DNA of 56,263 bases from Cytobacillus eiseniae (GTDB lineage Bacteria; Bacillota; Bacilli; Bacillales; Cytobacillaceae): positions 1 to 56,263 of the forward strand of contig NZ_JAGIKZ010000026.1 of the NCBI RefSeq assembly GCF_017874625.1, written 5' to 3'. A model generated the notes under the pieces. That model had not been told where the DNA came from. It saw nothing but the letters and a program-made list of their open reading frames with translations, and searched no databases. Below, piece after piece: positions 32,676 through 41,811 of this stretch. The first letter of the stretch is position 1; each line of letters opens with the position of its first letter. The position numbers and the translations under genes were made by a program.

Positions 32676-34073
32676 TTATTTTCCTTTGGTGCCATTATTT
32701 ACTTCTTCAGACGAAACCTTTATTTCCAATTCTGCTATAATCTCAGGTGACTTTCCCTGAAGATATCTCACTGCTAAGTTATCTTTAGGTAGGCCCAGAA
32801 ACAATTCTTCTACTATATAGGTTTCATTGCCGAGATACTCTCGTTTCAACTCAATGCCTTGATGCCAAAAGTCGTCTGCACTTTTTAACATAAGTGGAGA
32901 GAGATTTTGATAAAAAGCAAAGCTACTTTGATATTCATACTTAATCACAGTAGAATCTTCTCCTTGCTTAATATCAGTAATCATCATCGATCCACTTTCG
33001 CCAAGATCGAGAAGCTGATTCTTTGCTTCAGACAGTCCGACTAAATTCTCCCTAATAACTAAGTCTTCATTGCTCTTATCTTTAAACAGCTGGATCTTCA
33101 AGTCTTCTACTTCTTCGTCAAGTGGATCGAATAACAAAGTGGCTTCACTTAATGAATACCAATCGTTATCTTGCTTTATTTGGGTACCAGCCCATCCTGT
33201 ATTCGTAAGGGGAACTTCTTTTATCACTTTTCCATCCTGAGCAATCAGCCTAATAGATAGCCAGTCGCTCTCTGTATTATTTTGATAGGGAATTTTATGT
33301 TGTAAATGGATAGCCGTTGAGATTGGGCTTAAAACTACTTGTTTCAGTGTCAATTCCTCTTTCCCAAAGCTAACTGTTTTATCGAAGGCAACTTTCTTCA
33401 TTTCAGGTGTCTTCTTAATTGGAACCTCAAATATAAATTTAAAATTCTGTTCCCTTTTTTTATTGATTGTGCCCTTGTATAAAAATTGAGCCTTTAATTC
33501 ATCCGGCATATCCGATACAGCATAAGTAAATATTGAGTAGCCAATTACCTCATGCTCTGATACTTGTGTGAATTGATTACCCTCAGTTCTACTGCCTTTT
33601 AATATACCAACATTAGGAAAGTGTAAATTAATATCACGAGGACTAAAGTCCTTAATCGGGTCTTCTGACTTAATCGAATAACTAATGGATAACCTCATCC
33701 CATCATAGACAGCTTCCTGAATTTCCATGCTGATACCATCTTCACTCTGTTGCTGCTGGATATCTTGTTTATCCTCTATAGAAGCTCCTTTCAAGCCTCC
33801 ATCACCCAAGAATTGAAAGATTGATTCGAAAAAGGGTAATTTTACTAAAGCTAATACCGGGTTGGATGGCATATAAACGGCTGAACCTAACATCATTAGT
33901 ACAATAACTACTACCGGCAATAATATCTTTTTCTTTATTCCAAAAACATTTCGGCTGCCTCTCTTCTCCTTTAGCTTAGCATATACTTGCAACTGATCTT
34001 CTCGATTAAATACTACCTTTTCAAAGAGCTCACTGCTTTGTACTTTTTTATCGTCGTTCAAATATCTTCCCAT
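32676..34073 (-). CDS. DUF4179 anti-sigma factor
   Basis: 465 aa, single-pass membrane protein. Cytoplasmic N-terminus (1-~47) would hold the sigma factor; one helix at ~48-69 (KKILLPVVVIVLMMLGSAVYM); the large outer part contains the DUF4179 region and a DUF5643-like C-terminal sandwich. The gene overlaps the sigma gene by 16 nt. Regulated proteolysis of such anti-sigmas releases the sigma factor; the trigger is unknown. Confidence 0.85.
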   Translation of the reverse strand: MGRYLNDDKKVQSSELFEKVVFNREDQLQVYAKLKEKRGSRNVFGIKKKILLPVVVIVLMMLGSAVYMPSNPVLALVKLPFFESIFQFLGDGGLKGASIEDKQDIQQQQSEDGISMEIQEAVYDGMRLSISYSIKSEDPIKDFSPRDINLHFPNVGILKGSRTEGNQFTQVSEHEVIGYSIFTYAVSDMPDELKAQFLYKGTINKKREQNFKFIFEVPIKKTPEMKKVAFDKTVSFGKEELTLKQVVLSPISTAIHLQHKIPYQNNTESDWLSIRLIAQDGKVIKEVPLTNTGWAGTQIKQDNDWYSLSEATLLFDPLDEEVEDLKIQLFKDKSNEDLVIRENLVGLSEAKNQLLDLGESGSMMITDIKQGEDSTVIKYEYQSSFAFYQNLSPLMLKSADDFWHQGIELKREYLGNETYIVEELFLGLPKDNLAVRYLQGKSPEIIAELEIKVSSEEVNNGTKGK

Positions 34074-34627
34074 TCAAATCCCTCCTCTTCTAAAAATTTT
34101 TTAAGCCGTTCTCTTCCTCGTGCCAGCCTTGTTTTCACTGTATTCGCTGAAACTTTAAGGATTTCAGATATCTCCTCTACTGAAAAATCCTTATAGTAAT
34201 ATAGAAAAATAACTTCTTTATACTTTGGATTTAATGCTAGAACAATATTTCTCACTCGAGTTTCCCTATCCTTATTCAGTAAATTCTCTTCAGGATTAGA
34301 TTCTGTCTGTTCCTCTTTTTCCAGTGCTGCAAATGAAAAGATTCTTCTAAAATAACTGCTTTTCAAATAATCTTTACATTGGTTTATTGTAATTCTGTAC
34401 AGCCATGTTTTTACTGATGATTCCCCTTTGAACTTATGAAGGTTCTGGTAACAGCTAATAAAAGCGGTTTGTACGATATCCTTTGCTTGCGAAGCATCTT
34501 TCACATAGGAAAAAGCAAGGGAAGTTAATTCTGTTCCATACTCTATCATAAATTCCTCGATAACAGCATCTATCGTTTTATCCTTTGTTAGTGCATAATA
34601 AGATTTGCTTTTCTCTTCTAAGTACAA
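34058..34627 (-). CDS. ECF sigma factor
   Basis: 189 aa. Region 2: LAFSYVKDASQAKDIVQTAFISCYQNLHKFKGESSVKTWLYRITINQCKDYL; region 4: LALNPKYKEVIFLYYYKDFSVEEISEILKVSANTVKTRLARGRERL. Start assigned to TTG 34627 because AGAGGGGGTG lies seven nt upstream; the longer frame (to 34723) would place the coding region across its own ECF promoter (34666-34692). Co-transcribed with its membrane anti-sigma. Confidence 0.87.
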   Translation of the reverse strand: MYLEEKSKSYYALTKDKTIDAVIEEFMIEYGTELTSLAFSYVKDASQAKDIVQTAFISCYQNLHKFKGESSVKTWLYRITINQCKDYLKSSYFRRIFSFAALEKEEQTESNPEENLLNKDRETRVRNIVLALNPKYKEVIFLYYYKDFSVEEISEILKVSANTVKTRLARGRERLKKFLEEEGFEWEDI

Positions 34628-34665
34628 GTCTTTCCACCCCCTCTTTTTGAATAAATTCGTATTTA

Positions 34666-34692
34666 GACGACTCACTGCAATATTAGGTTTCA
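34666..34692 (-). promoter_or_regulatory. ECF-type autoregulatory promoter
   Basis: Minus strand: TGAAAC (34687-34692), 17-bp spacer, CGTC (34666-34669), the classic ECF promoter pattern of the Bacillus SigW/X/M/V group, about 40 bp before the sigma start codon. Confidence 0.8.
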
Positions 34693-34872
34693 TTTTCAAA
34701 TCAAAAAAGATCCGCGCAGACAAGCACGAATCTCAAAGATGATATAGGTTATTAATTTTTTATTTTATAGTAACATATATTTCTATTTTTCAAATACCCT
34801 CTACTATTCTTTTCGTTTCAATGGGGACAAGGTTACTGCCCTTTTTCACCGAAAAAAATTAAGTCGATCAAA

Positions 34873-34903
34873 AAACGAAGATGTCCAAACAACATCTTCG
34901 TTT
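34873..34903 (-). terminator. Terminator after the response-regulator gene
   Basis: Stem AAACGAAGATGT / ACATCTTCGTTT with T6 tail on the minus strand. Confidence 0.9.
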
Positions 34904-34907
34904 ATCC

Positions 34908-35609
34908 TTAAATACCTATATTAAATTTATATCCTAATCCACGTATTGACACAATGTAAGGGTAGTCAGTAAATGCAGCTATTTTTTCCCTAAGATGTTT
35001 AATATGCACATCCACTGTCCGCTCATTAATAACCTTTTCATTGTTTTTATACATTTCATTAATAATTTGTTCTCTTGATAAGATTTGATCGGGATGGGTC
35101 ATAAAAAGATAGAGGAGTCGATATTCAAAATTAGTTAAATGAATTTCTTTATCGTGGAATTTAACGATTCCCATTACAGGCTTAATCGTCAGCCCTTTAT
35201 AGCTAAGTTTGCTGCAGCGGTTCATCGTTCTCCTCAAAACTGTTTCGATTCTTAACAATAGCTCTTCAGGGTTAATGGGCTTCACAACATAATCATCTGC
35301 ACCCATCCTTAGCCCTTCAATTTTGTCGAAATCAGATCCTCTTGTTGATTGTATGATAATAGGAACATTGTTAGAATTTTGTTGACGAACCCATGTACAA
35401 AGATCTAACCCATTTATATCTGGGAGTTCTGTTTCAAGTAAGACGAAACAAGGGTCATACTTTAAGAACTTCATTCTGGCTTCTTGCCCATTCTCTGCTT
35501 CGATCAATTCAAAACCATTGTTAGACAAATACCACTTTATTTCAACCCTATTTTCTTCATTACCATCAATTAAAAGGATCGTCTTTCCTCTAAATTTTCC
35601 ATCATCCAT
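34908..35609 (-). CDS. OmpR-family regulator with degenerate receiver
   Basis: 233 aa. Receiver 1-~125 and winged-helix output ~135-232 (NFEYRLLYLFMTHPDQILSREQIINEMY, RTVDVHIKHLREKI, VSIRGLGYKF). In the receiver the phospho-accepting Asp is replaced by Glu (LLETELPDINGL, Glu59) and the acidic pair is D15-G16 instead of D-D/E, while Lys110 (VVKP) is kept. Normal phosphorylation is unlikely, and Glu may mimic the active state. No kinase gene is adjacent. It lies 59 nt after the dihaem cytochrome gene on the same strand and probably shares its transcript. ATG 35609 preferred over GTG 35621. Confidence 0.87.
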   Translation of the reverse strand: MDDGKFRGKTILLIDGNEENRVEIKWYLSNNGFELIEAENGQEARMKFLKYDPCFVLLETELPDINGLDLCTWVRQQNSNNVPIIIQSTRGSDFDKIEGLRMGADDYVVKPINPEELLLRIETVLRRTMNRCSKLSYKGLTIKPVMGIVKFHDKEIHLTNFEYRLLYLFMTHPDQILSREQIINEMYKNNEKVINERTVDVHIKHLREKIAAFTDYPYIVSIRGLGYKFNIGI

Positions 35610-35668
35610 AGCAATCACCACTTTTCTCTTAACAAGTCATACGAATAAATACTATTTTTATAGATACA

Positions 35669-36589
35669 CTATTTGTTTTCATCTTTCTTGCCAGCTAGTG
35701 TTTCATATGCTGCATCATCAGGTGCATCTCCATTTGGCCAGTCATGAATTTTATTCGGGAAATCTGGACGATCCATTGAATTAATATAGGCTGCAATATT
35801 CATAGCCTGTTCTTCTGTAAGGGATCCTGGCTCATACTCTCCTATTGCTGCTTTTGGCATATATTCTTGAATGTATCCTGCAGCTGTTCGAATTCTAGCC
35901 ATACCTGCACCAATATTGTAAGAGTCTTCTCCCCAAAGTGCAAGCCCTGTTGCTCCACCAGCGCCATCCTCTCCATGACAACTAATGCATGCTTGCTGAT
36001 ACAGCTCCCTGCCTTCATCAATATCAACCTTTGTTAAATCCCCTTTTGCCCTTTCAAGCTTTGCCCATGGTCGCTCGGTTGTACCATCTGGAACATTCGT
36101 TGAAATATAATCATAGTAAGCAACCATCGCTTTCATTTCCTCTCCCTCAGCAGGAAGCGGCTTTCCATTCATACTTCTAATAAAACAGCCGTTAATTCGA
36201 TCCTCGATGCTCACATCTCGTCCGGCACGCGGATTGTATTGTGGATATGTTTTCGAGATTCCTACTAGATCAAGAGAATCACCCACTCCACCGTTTGCAT
36301 GACAGCTTGCACAACTTAATGTATTGCCTACATATCCATCCAATACACTGCTCGTTTCATTATGATAGGTTTCTCCTAACTTAATTAATTCTCCCTCTTC
36401 TCCTTCGGGAACATCATCCATACTTGGGGGTGCATACGGATGGGCATTCTCTTCTACTTCCTCTACTATGCCTGCTAATTGTGTATCTACAGGTTTTACT
36501 TCTACATAAAAATATAGGAAGGTAAAGCCTACAATCATTGTTGCAATAATAATTGTTACAGGTATAAACACTTGATTCTTCACTTTCAT
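35669..36589 (-). CDS. Membrane-anchored dihaem cytochrome c (TsdA-like)
   Basis: 306 aa. One N-terminal anchor (~7-28), then two cytochrome c modules with CASCH (~93-97) and CISCH (~201-205). RINGCFIRSMNGKPLP (~131-146) is the segment that in TsdA thiosulfate dehydrogenases supplies an axial Cys (here ~135) to haem 1, and YMPKA offers a Met for haem 2. The likely reaction is thiosulfate/tetrathionate interconversion with electrons to the respiratory chain. ATG 36589 is seven nt after GGAGA. Inferred from motifs only. Confidence 0.8.
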   Translation of the reverse strand: MKVKNQVFIPVTIIIATMIVGFTFLYFYVEVKPVDTQLAGIVEEVEENAHPYAPPSMDDVPEGEEGELIKLGETYHNETSSVLDGYVGNTLSCASCHANGGVGDSLDLVGISKTYPQYNPRAGRDVSIEDRINGCFIRSMNGKPLPAEGEEMKAMVAYYDYISTNVPDGTTERPWAKLERAKGDLTKVDIDEGRELYQQACISCHGEDGAGGATGLALWGEDSYNIGAGMARIRTAAGYIQEYMPKAAIGEYEPGSLTEEQAMNIAAYINSMDRPDFPNKIHDWPNGDAPDDAAYETLAGKKDENK

Positions 36590-36905
36590 GTTCATTCTCC
36601 TTTCAAATTAATTCGTATTTACCTTTATTTGATCACTACAAGTAAATTGTCTAAAAGGAGTGTTAAGACTCCGTTAATTTTTCGTGAGCGTTTAGTGAAC
36701 TTTCATATTTTAAGAAAAAGTTTCATCAATTTATCACTATTGGAACATCGAGGTCCAGCCCGTCATAATTCTGACTATGTTCAAATTAGTCTTTTACAAA
36801 CTAACTCCTCTCTCCAATAAGTTTCTAATGTATGCCAGCAAATTAATTAGGAGAAATAATATTTCATGTTATAATTACAGAAAATTCACAAAAGGGATGT
36901 TGAAT

Positions 36906-37490
36906 ATGCAAAAACAATTTGTAGCGATGGGAGATAGTTTAACAGTTGGAGTAGGAGATGAAGTGGAAGGCTTTCCACGATCAAGCTGGGTAGATACCTT
37001 TGCGCAAATGCATTCGCCTCCATTTCTAGCTACTAATTTGGCAAAAAGAGGCTTAGTGACGAAAGAAGTCCGTATGACCCAGCTTGAAAAGGCACTAACA
37101 TTGCAAGCTGACCTTGTCAGTCTAATCACTGGAGCAAATGATATTTTAAAAGAGCAATGGAATCGGAATGAATATAAAAATGAAATGGAACATATGATTG
37201 ATGCATTAAGCCAAACAGGGGCAACAATCATCATAGGAAACATGCCTGACTTTACTGCTAGATTGCCTATTCCTACCGAAAAAAAGCAAGGACTAAAGGA
37301 ACAATTATTGGCGGCTAACGAAGTGATTTATTTACTTAATCATGAGTACAAGTTCCATCTGATTGACTTTTGGAATACACCATTAGCACAGGATCCTAGC
37401 ATTTGGTCTAATGATAGAATTCACCCGAATTCAAGAGGATATCAAGAAATTGCAGCACTGATCTATCATCAGGTGATTGGAGGAAATTGA
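36906..37490 (+). CDS. SGNH/GDSL-family hydrolase
   Basis: 194 aa. Block I GDSLTVGVGD with nucleophile Ser (~10), block II Gly around TNLAKRG, block III GANDI, block V NDRIHPN with the Asp-x-x-His pair. No signal peptide from ATG 36906 (AAAGGGATG upstream); the 43-residue upstream extension has no ribosome site. An esterase or lipase of unknown substrate. It precedes a DinB gene by 40 nt and may be co-transcribed. Confidence 0.87.
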   Translation: MQKQFVAMGDSLTVGVGDEVEGFPRSSWVDTFAQMHSPPFLATNLAKRGLVTKEVRMTQLEKALTLQADLVSLITGANDILKEQWNRNEYKNEMEHMIDALSQTGATIIIGNMPDFTARLPIPTEKKQGLKEQLLAANEVIYLLNHEYKFHLIDFWNTPLAQDPSIWSNDRIHPNSRGYQEIAALIYHQVIGGN

Positions 37491-37530
37491 ATAAAAAAGC
37501 GACAAGACTTAAAAGTAAGGAGTGTATCGT

Positions 37531-38001
37531 ATGCCCCATGTGAAAGATCTGTTATCCGACCAGTTTCTAGCAAATGCGAACGACCCTAGCTGGTATTTGC
37601 CATTTTCAGACTCGGTGAAAAACTTGTCTGAAGAAGATGCATATTGGAAGCCTAACGAAGATTGCAATAGCATTGCTGAAATTGTGCAGCACTTACTTTA
37701 TTGGAATGAGACGTGGCAAACTAGATATGAACAATCGTATGTTCAAGCTGTACCTGCCTTAGAAAATAATAATGAAAGTTTTGTCCTTTCAGAAACGGAA
37801 CATTTTACCGTCTTATGCGAAAGACTATTAACTGTGCTTTTGAAATGGCAAGATCTATTAACGGAAGAAAAAGTGGAAACGGATGTTAATGGTTTCCCTG
37901 TTAAAGCAAAATGGTGGGAAATACTTGGCAATGCAATGACCCACAATGCCTATCACATCGGACAAATCATATACATTCGGAAGTTACAAAAGAGCTGGTA
38001 G
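37531..38001 (+). CDS. DinB-family metal-binding protein
   Basis: 156 aa four-helix bundle of the DinB/YfiT superfamily. Metal His candidates: SIAEIVQHLLYWNETW (His ~56) and MTHNAYHIGQI (His pair ~140 and 144). Many members are thiol-dependent S-transferases (bacillithiol-linked), others unknown. ATG 37531 with AAGGAG eight nt upstream. A second DinB gene occurs at 54022-54489 with little similarity. Confidence 0.83.
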   Translation: MPHVKDLLSDQFLANANDPSWYLPFSDSVKNLSEEDAYWKPNEDCNSIAEIVQHLLYWNETWQTRYEQSYVQAVPALENNNESFVLSETEHFTVLCERLLTVLLKWQDLLTEEKVETDVNGFPVKAKWWEILGNAMTHNAYHIGQIIYIRKLQKSW

Positions 38002-38065
38002 TTTCCTACGATTTGGGCCATTCAAAAATAATCCATATGTGTAGAAACATTCTTCTCCCCACAGA

Positions 38066-38095
38066 AAAAAGCTTGGAAGATACTCCAAGCTTTTT
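38066..38095. terminator. Bidirectional terminator, dinB / bceB-like gene
   Basis: Twelve-bp stem AAAAAGCTTGGA / TCCAAGCTTTTT between convergent genes. Confidence 0.9.
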
Positions 38096-38101
38096 ATGCA
38101 T

Positions 38102-39976
38102 TTACTCAATCGCAGCTTTAATTTGTTTCGTATAAAAGAAGCGAACGATGAAAAAGTAAATGATTTGTATTAGTAAGAATACACTAAGCACAATGACCGA
38201 TACTTTTAGCAAATTATAATCAAACATATTCGCCAATGCAGTCAACGCCACCGCTCCATGGATTAGTGCGACAATAATTGGTGCAAAGAAAAGGATCGCC
38301 GTTTGTCGGTTTAATACCTTTTTTAATTCTTTTACTGTCAGACCCATTTTCGCAATCGATTTAAACTTTTGCTTGTCTTCATCTAAATCCGTATACAGAC
38401 GGAAATATAGAAAGCTACCAGCTGAGACGAAAAAGACAATGCCGATAAATAGCCCGACAAATAAAACTGGACCATAGGATTTACTAATTTGATAGACCTG
38501 ATACTCACCTGAGGTGAATTTATAAACAGGGACTTCATCATATAGCTGTTCGGAAGCTTCTAAAACATGCTCCTCTCCATCTGTTGCTTGCCATGCATAA
38601 AAGTCCGCTTCAAATTTTGGAGTAGGAAGTGCAGAGTAATCCTTGTCTGATACAATATAATACGAATCGGTTGCAGGCAGTGCTCTTGAATTAACAATCT
38701 TCTCCGTTTTCAATGTTTCACCTGTTTTTAGCTCAATTGGCACATTTATTAATTCCTTTGTCTGTCCAAAGGCAACACCTTCATACTCAACAACAACCGC
38801 TTGACCCTCTTGAATCACCATTTCCTTTTCCCCAATCAAACGGGCAAAACGGTTAAAGTCAGATACCTTTGCGATTAAAATATTATCGTCAGCAATTTCA
38901 TGATAGCTAAGCAACATCTGTTCTGTGTCAGTCATGATTTCTTTTTCGTGTAATACTTCATCTATCATAGTAAGATCTTGCTCTAATGTATCTTGATCAT
39001 CCGTATATGACTTATAGGTAAATGTATTAGGATTTGCAATCTTGGTTCCCTCTGTTAAAAATACCTGGAAGCCAAATAAAGTTCCAATTGCACTAAAGGC
39101 TACCGTTGACACCATCGCTACTAAGAAAAACGTCCTTGCATTATCCTTCATACGAAAAGCAAGATCGGAAAATAGCAGCATATTTGTTTTGCGCCAGAAA
39201 ACAGTTTCCTTCTTCTTTAACATGCGGATCAAGTAAACACTTAATTGCGTAAATAGCAAATACGTGCCAATCGTAACGACGAGAATGACTGGAAGCATCA
39301 CAGCTATTACTGCCATCCCTTCTGCTACTAATGCAACAACATAGCCTGCACCAAGCAGCAAAATTGCAATAATTGTTAATAGAAGATTCGCTTTAGGCTC
39401 TCCTTTTGATTTCTTATTTCCTTTAATTAAATCATTCAACTTCTTCGTACGGAGCACATAAGAAACAAACAATGAAATAAAGAAAAAGAGCACAATAAAC
39501 GAACCAAAAGTTAACAGGATTGCCTGAATAGGCAAATAAAAATTTAATTCTTCTCCGATAATTAACACATTTTCGGCTACTAGCAATATACCCTTTGCAA
39601 ATACCAGTCCAAGCACAATGCCGCTCACCGTTGCAAAAAAGCCAATCAGCATATTTTCTAGAAACACCATTGTACGAATTTGCTTCATTGACATTCCTTG
39701 CATCATCAATAAGCCAAACTCTTTTTTACGAGACTGTAAAAAGGAGCTCATTGAATATAAAATGAAGAAAAACGAAAACACATAAATAATTCCTGAAGAA
39801 ATGTTCATTCCCTGTGTCACGCTATTATTCATCTCATCTCCGCTCAACTCAGGATGAAAAGCAAAGATTGAAAATGTAAAAAAGACCATCACTGTAAACA
39901 AGCTGCTTAGGAAGTAAGCGGCATATAATCTTTTATTCCGTGTGACATTATTAAACGCGAATTGGCGAAAGGTCAT
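38102..39976 (-). CDS. BceB-type ABC permease (peptide antibiotic detoxification)
   Basis: 624 aa. Ten helices of the FtsX/MacB-like fold with a ~210-residue extracellular domain between helices 7 and 8 (from FLTEGTKIANP to SGEYQVYQISKSYG), as in BceB/YxdM/PsdB. These permeases sense and free targets from antimicrobial peptides and signal to a BceS kinase. ATG 39976 has GGGAGGGG six nt upstream; ORF extension to 40129 lies inside the ATPase gene. The real overlap with the ATPase gene is 26 nt. Confidence 0.87.
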   Translation of the reverse strand: MTFRQFAFNNVTRNKRLYAAYFLSSLFTVMVFFTFSIFAFHPELSGDEMNNSVTQGMNISSGIIYVFSFFFILYSMSSFLQSRKKEFGLLMMQGMSMKQIRTMVFLENMLIGFFATVSGIVLGLVFAKGILLVAENVLIIGEELNFYLPIQAILLTFGSFIVLFFFISLFVSYVLRTKKLNDLIKGNKKSKGEPKANLLLTIIAILLLGAGYVVALVAEGMAVIAVMLPVILVVTIGTYLLFTQLSVYLIRMLKKKETVFWRKTNMLLFSDLAFRMKDNARTFFLVAMVSTVAFSAIGTLFGFQVFLTEGTKIANPNTFTYKSYTDDQDTLEQDLTMIDEVLHEKEIMTDTEQMLLSYHEIADDNILIAKVSDFNRFARLIGEKEMVIQEGQAVVVEYEGVAFGQTKELINVPIELKTGETLKTEKIVNSRALPATDSYYIVSDKDYSALPTPKFEADFYAWQATDGEEHVLEASEQLYDEVPVYKFTSGEYQVYQISKSYGPVLFVGLFIGIVFFVSAGSFLYFRLYTDLDEDKQKFKSIAKMGLTVKELKKVLNRQTAILFFAPIIVALIHGAVALTALANMFDYNLLKVSVIVLSVFLLIQIIYFFIVRFFYTKQIKAAIE

Positions 39977-40715
39977 GTGCATCCCCTCCCAATAAAGAAA
40001 GTGTATCGATAATCTTTTGGAAGAAAGCTTGTCGATTATCGCCACAATGAATTTCTGAATAGAATTTTCCATCACGAATAAAGACGACTCGATTGCAGTA
40101 GCTTGCTGCTTGCGGATCATGAGTAACAAGCATCATTGTTGTTTGCTCTTTTCGATTAATCGATTCGAGCATTTCCATCACATCTTTTGATGATTTGGAA
40201 TCAAGGTTTCCAGTTGGTTCGTCAGCCAACAATAGCTTTGGCGTATGAATCATCGCTCTTGCAACAGCCGCTCTTTGCGCCTGCCCACCCGAAATTTCGT
40301 ACGTGCGCTTTTTCATAATACTAGCAATTCCAAGCTTTTCAGCAATTTCATTTGCCTTCTCTTTCATTTCCTTTACCTTTTTCCCATCTAAGGTTAATGG
40401 TAGAACAATATTTTCCTCTACTGTAAGCGTGTGGAGTAAATTAAATTCTTGAAAGACGAACCCTAGCTCTCTTCGGCGAAACTTCGCTAAATCATCCTTT
40501 TTTAAGCGATGAGGGTTCTTGCCGTTGATTAAAATTTCACCAGCTGTTGGTTCGTCAATTGTTGCAATCATATTAAGCAAGGTTGTTTTCCCGCTTCCAG
40601 ACGGACCCATAATTCCGACAAATTCACCTGTTTCAATCGTTAAATCGATATCTGTTAACGCACGGTATGCGATTTTGCCTTCATAAATCTTACTTACTTT
40701 TCTCATATTCAGCAT
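39951..40715 (-). CDS. BceA-type ABC ATPase
   Basis: 254 aa. Walker A GPSGSGKTT (~37-45), Q-loop FQEFNLL, signature ISGGQAQR, Walker B LLLADEPTGNLD and H-loop THD: a complete LolD/MacB-like ATPase. ATG 40715 lies eight nt after AAAGGAG. It pairs with the permease downstream; transcription is probably activated by the regulator encoded at 41808-42515 through the site at 40809-40824. Confidence 0.9.
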   Translation of the reverse strand: MLNMRKVSKIYEGKIAYRALTDIDLTIETGEFVGIMGPSGSGKTTLLNMIATIDEPTAGEILINGKNPHRLKKDDLAKFRRRELGFVFQEFNLLHTLTVEENIVLPLTLDGKKVKEMKEKANEIAEKLGIASIMKKRTYEISGGQAQRAAVARAMIHTPKLLLADEPTGNLDSKSSKDVMEMLESINRKEQTTMMLVTHDPQAASYCNRVVFIRDGKFYSEIHCGDNRQAFFQKIIDTLSLLGGDAHDLSPIRV

Positions 40716-40808
40716 TCCTTGATCTCCTTTCAAACGTAACTTCATTTGATCTGTGATTAGTATAACGCTGAATGCCTATCATAAACGATCGATTCTTCTT
40801 TCACTTTT

Positions 40809-40824
40809 CTTACATCGCTGTAAG
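40809..40824. promoter_or_regulatory. BceR-type operator upstream of the ABC genes
   Basis: Perfect inverted repeat CTTACA-N4-TGTAAG overlapping the last codons of the kinase gene, ~95-110 bp before the ATPase start. The pattern TnACA-N4-TGTAA is the recognised box of BceR-like regulators. A weak -10 (TATACT-like) lies downstream near 40755-40762. Confidence 0.75.
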
Positions 40825-41811
40825 GTTTTGCGTTTCCGTGAAAATGATTCGAAAGGTGCTCCCTGTACCTACTTTCGAATCTAGTTCGATTCGATGCTCA
40901 AGATGGACAAGAACCTCCTTTATTAAATAGAGGCCCATTCCTGTCGATTCCCTAAATTTCCGACCATTTTCTCCAGTAAAAAAGGGATCAAAAATACGCT
41001 TTATATCTGTATCTGGGATACCGACACCAAAATCTCTCACTTCCAGAATGGCTTCCTTTCCCTTTTCATAAATGGAAATATCGATGCTGCTGCTTTTTCC
41101 TGCTGAATATTTCACCGCATTATTCACAAGCTGTGTGAGCATGAAAAAAAGCCATTTTTCATCTGTTTCTACTGTGATGCCTTCTTTTTCTACTTCCAGC
41201 TTTGGATATACTTGATTTCTTATGTAAAAACGTTTGTTTTCCCGATTGACTTCATTTATCACTTTCGCTAAAACAACTGGTTTAATGTGGAAATCCTGTT
41301 CGATCGTTCGCAGTCTTGCCATATAAAGAATCGTATTTAATCCTGTTTTCATCCGCTCTGTTTCTTCACGTATATTCGAGGAATCAGGTTCATCCAGGTT
41401 TTGTGCGGTGAGTTCAATAACCGATAGCGGTGTTTTCATTTGATGCACCCATTGATCCATGAACTTTAAATGCTCCGCCTGGTTATGTTCTAGTTTTTTT
41501 ATTTGTTTCTGAAACTGCCGATATTGATCTTTCAATAATTGATCTAATGCTTCTGATATAGGGGTTTGCTCCGTTTTTTGGAACGAATCATCCAAAGTCT
41601 CTAATGGATTACTAAGACGCCTATAAAACTTGCGACGACTGTAATAATGGTAGAAAAGGTAACACCCTAGAAAAAAAAGAACAAGGAAAACCCCATAAAT
41701 GGCTGGACTCATATCATGGTAGCCGTCTAGCCAATAAATTGAGCTGAAAATAACAAATTGCAGTATTTGTACAGCAATTAATAAGGCATGCTCTTTAAGA
41801 AATAACTTCAC
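40810..41811 (-). CDS. BceS-type intramembrane-sensing histidine kinase
   Basis: 333 aa. Two helices (~10-28 and ~37-56) with almost no extracellular loop, then a coiled stretch, DHp with FMDQWVHQMKTPLSVIEL (phospho-His ~124) and HATPase (N box NNAVKYS, G1 DFGVGIP, F box FDPFFTG, G2 GMGLYL). This architecture senses through the partner BceAB transporter. Start set at GTG 41811, which overlaps the regulator's stop codon (GTGA). Confidence 0.88.
   Translation of the reverse strand: MKLFLKEHALLIAVQILQFVIFSSIYWLDGYHDMSPAIYGVFLVLFFLGCYLFYHYYSRRKFYRRLSNPLETLDDSFQKTEQTPISEALDQLLKDQYRQFQKQIKKLEHNQAEHLKFMDQWVHQMKTPLSVIELTAQNLDEPDSSNIREETERMKTGLNTILYMARLRTIEQDFHIKPVVLAKVINEVNRENKRFYIRNQVYPKLEVEKEGITVETDEKWLFFMLTQLVNNAVKYSAGKSSSIDISIYEKGKEAILEVRDFGVGIPDTDIKRIFDPFFTGENGRKFRESTGMGLYLIKEVLVHLEHRIELDSKVGTGSTFRIIFTETQNLTAM

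Noticed and set aside
34628..34723. 32-residue N-terminal extension of the ECF sigma factor
   Set aside because: It contains the ECF promoter elements and lacks a ribosome site, while TTG 34627 has a strong one.
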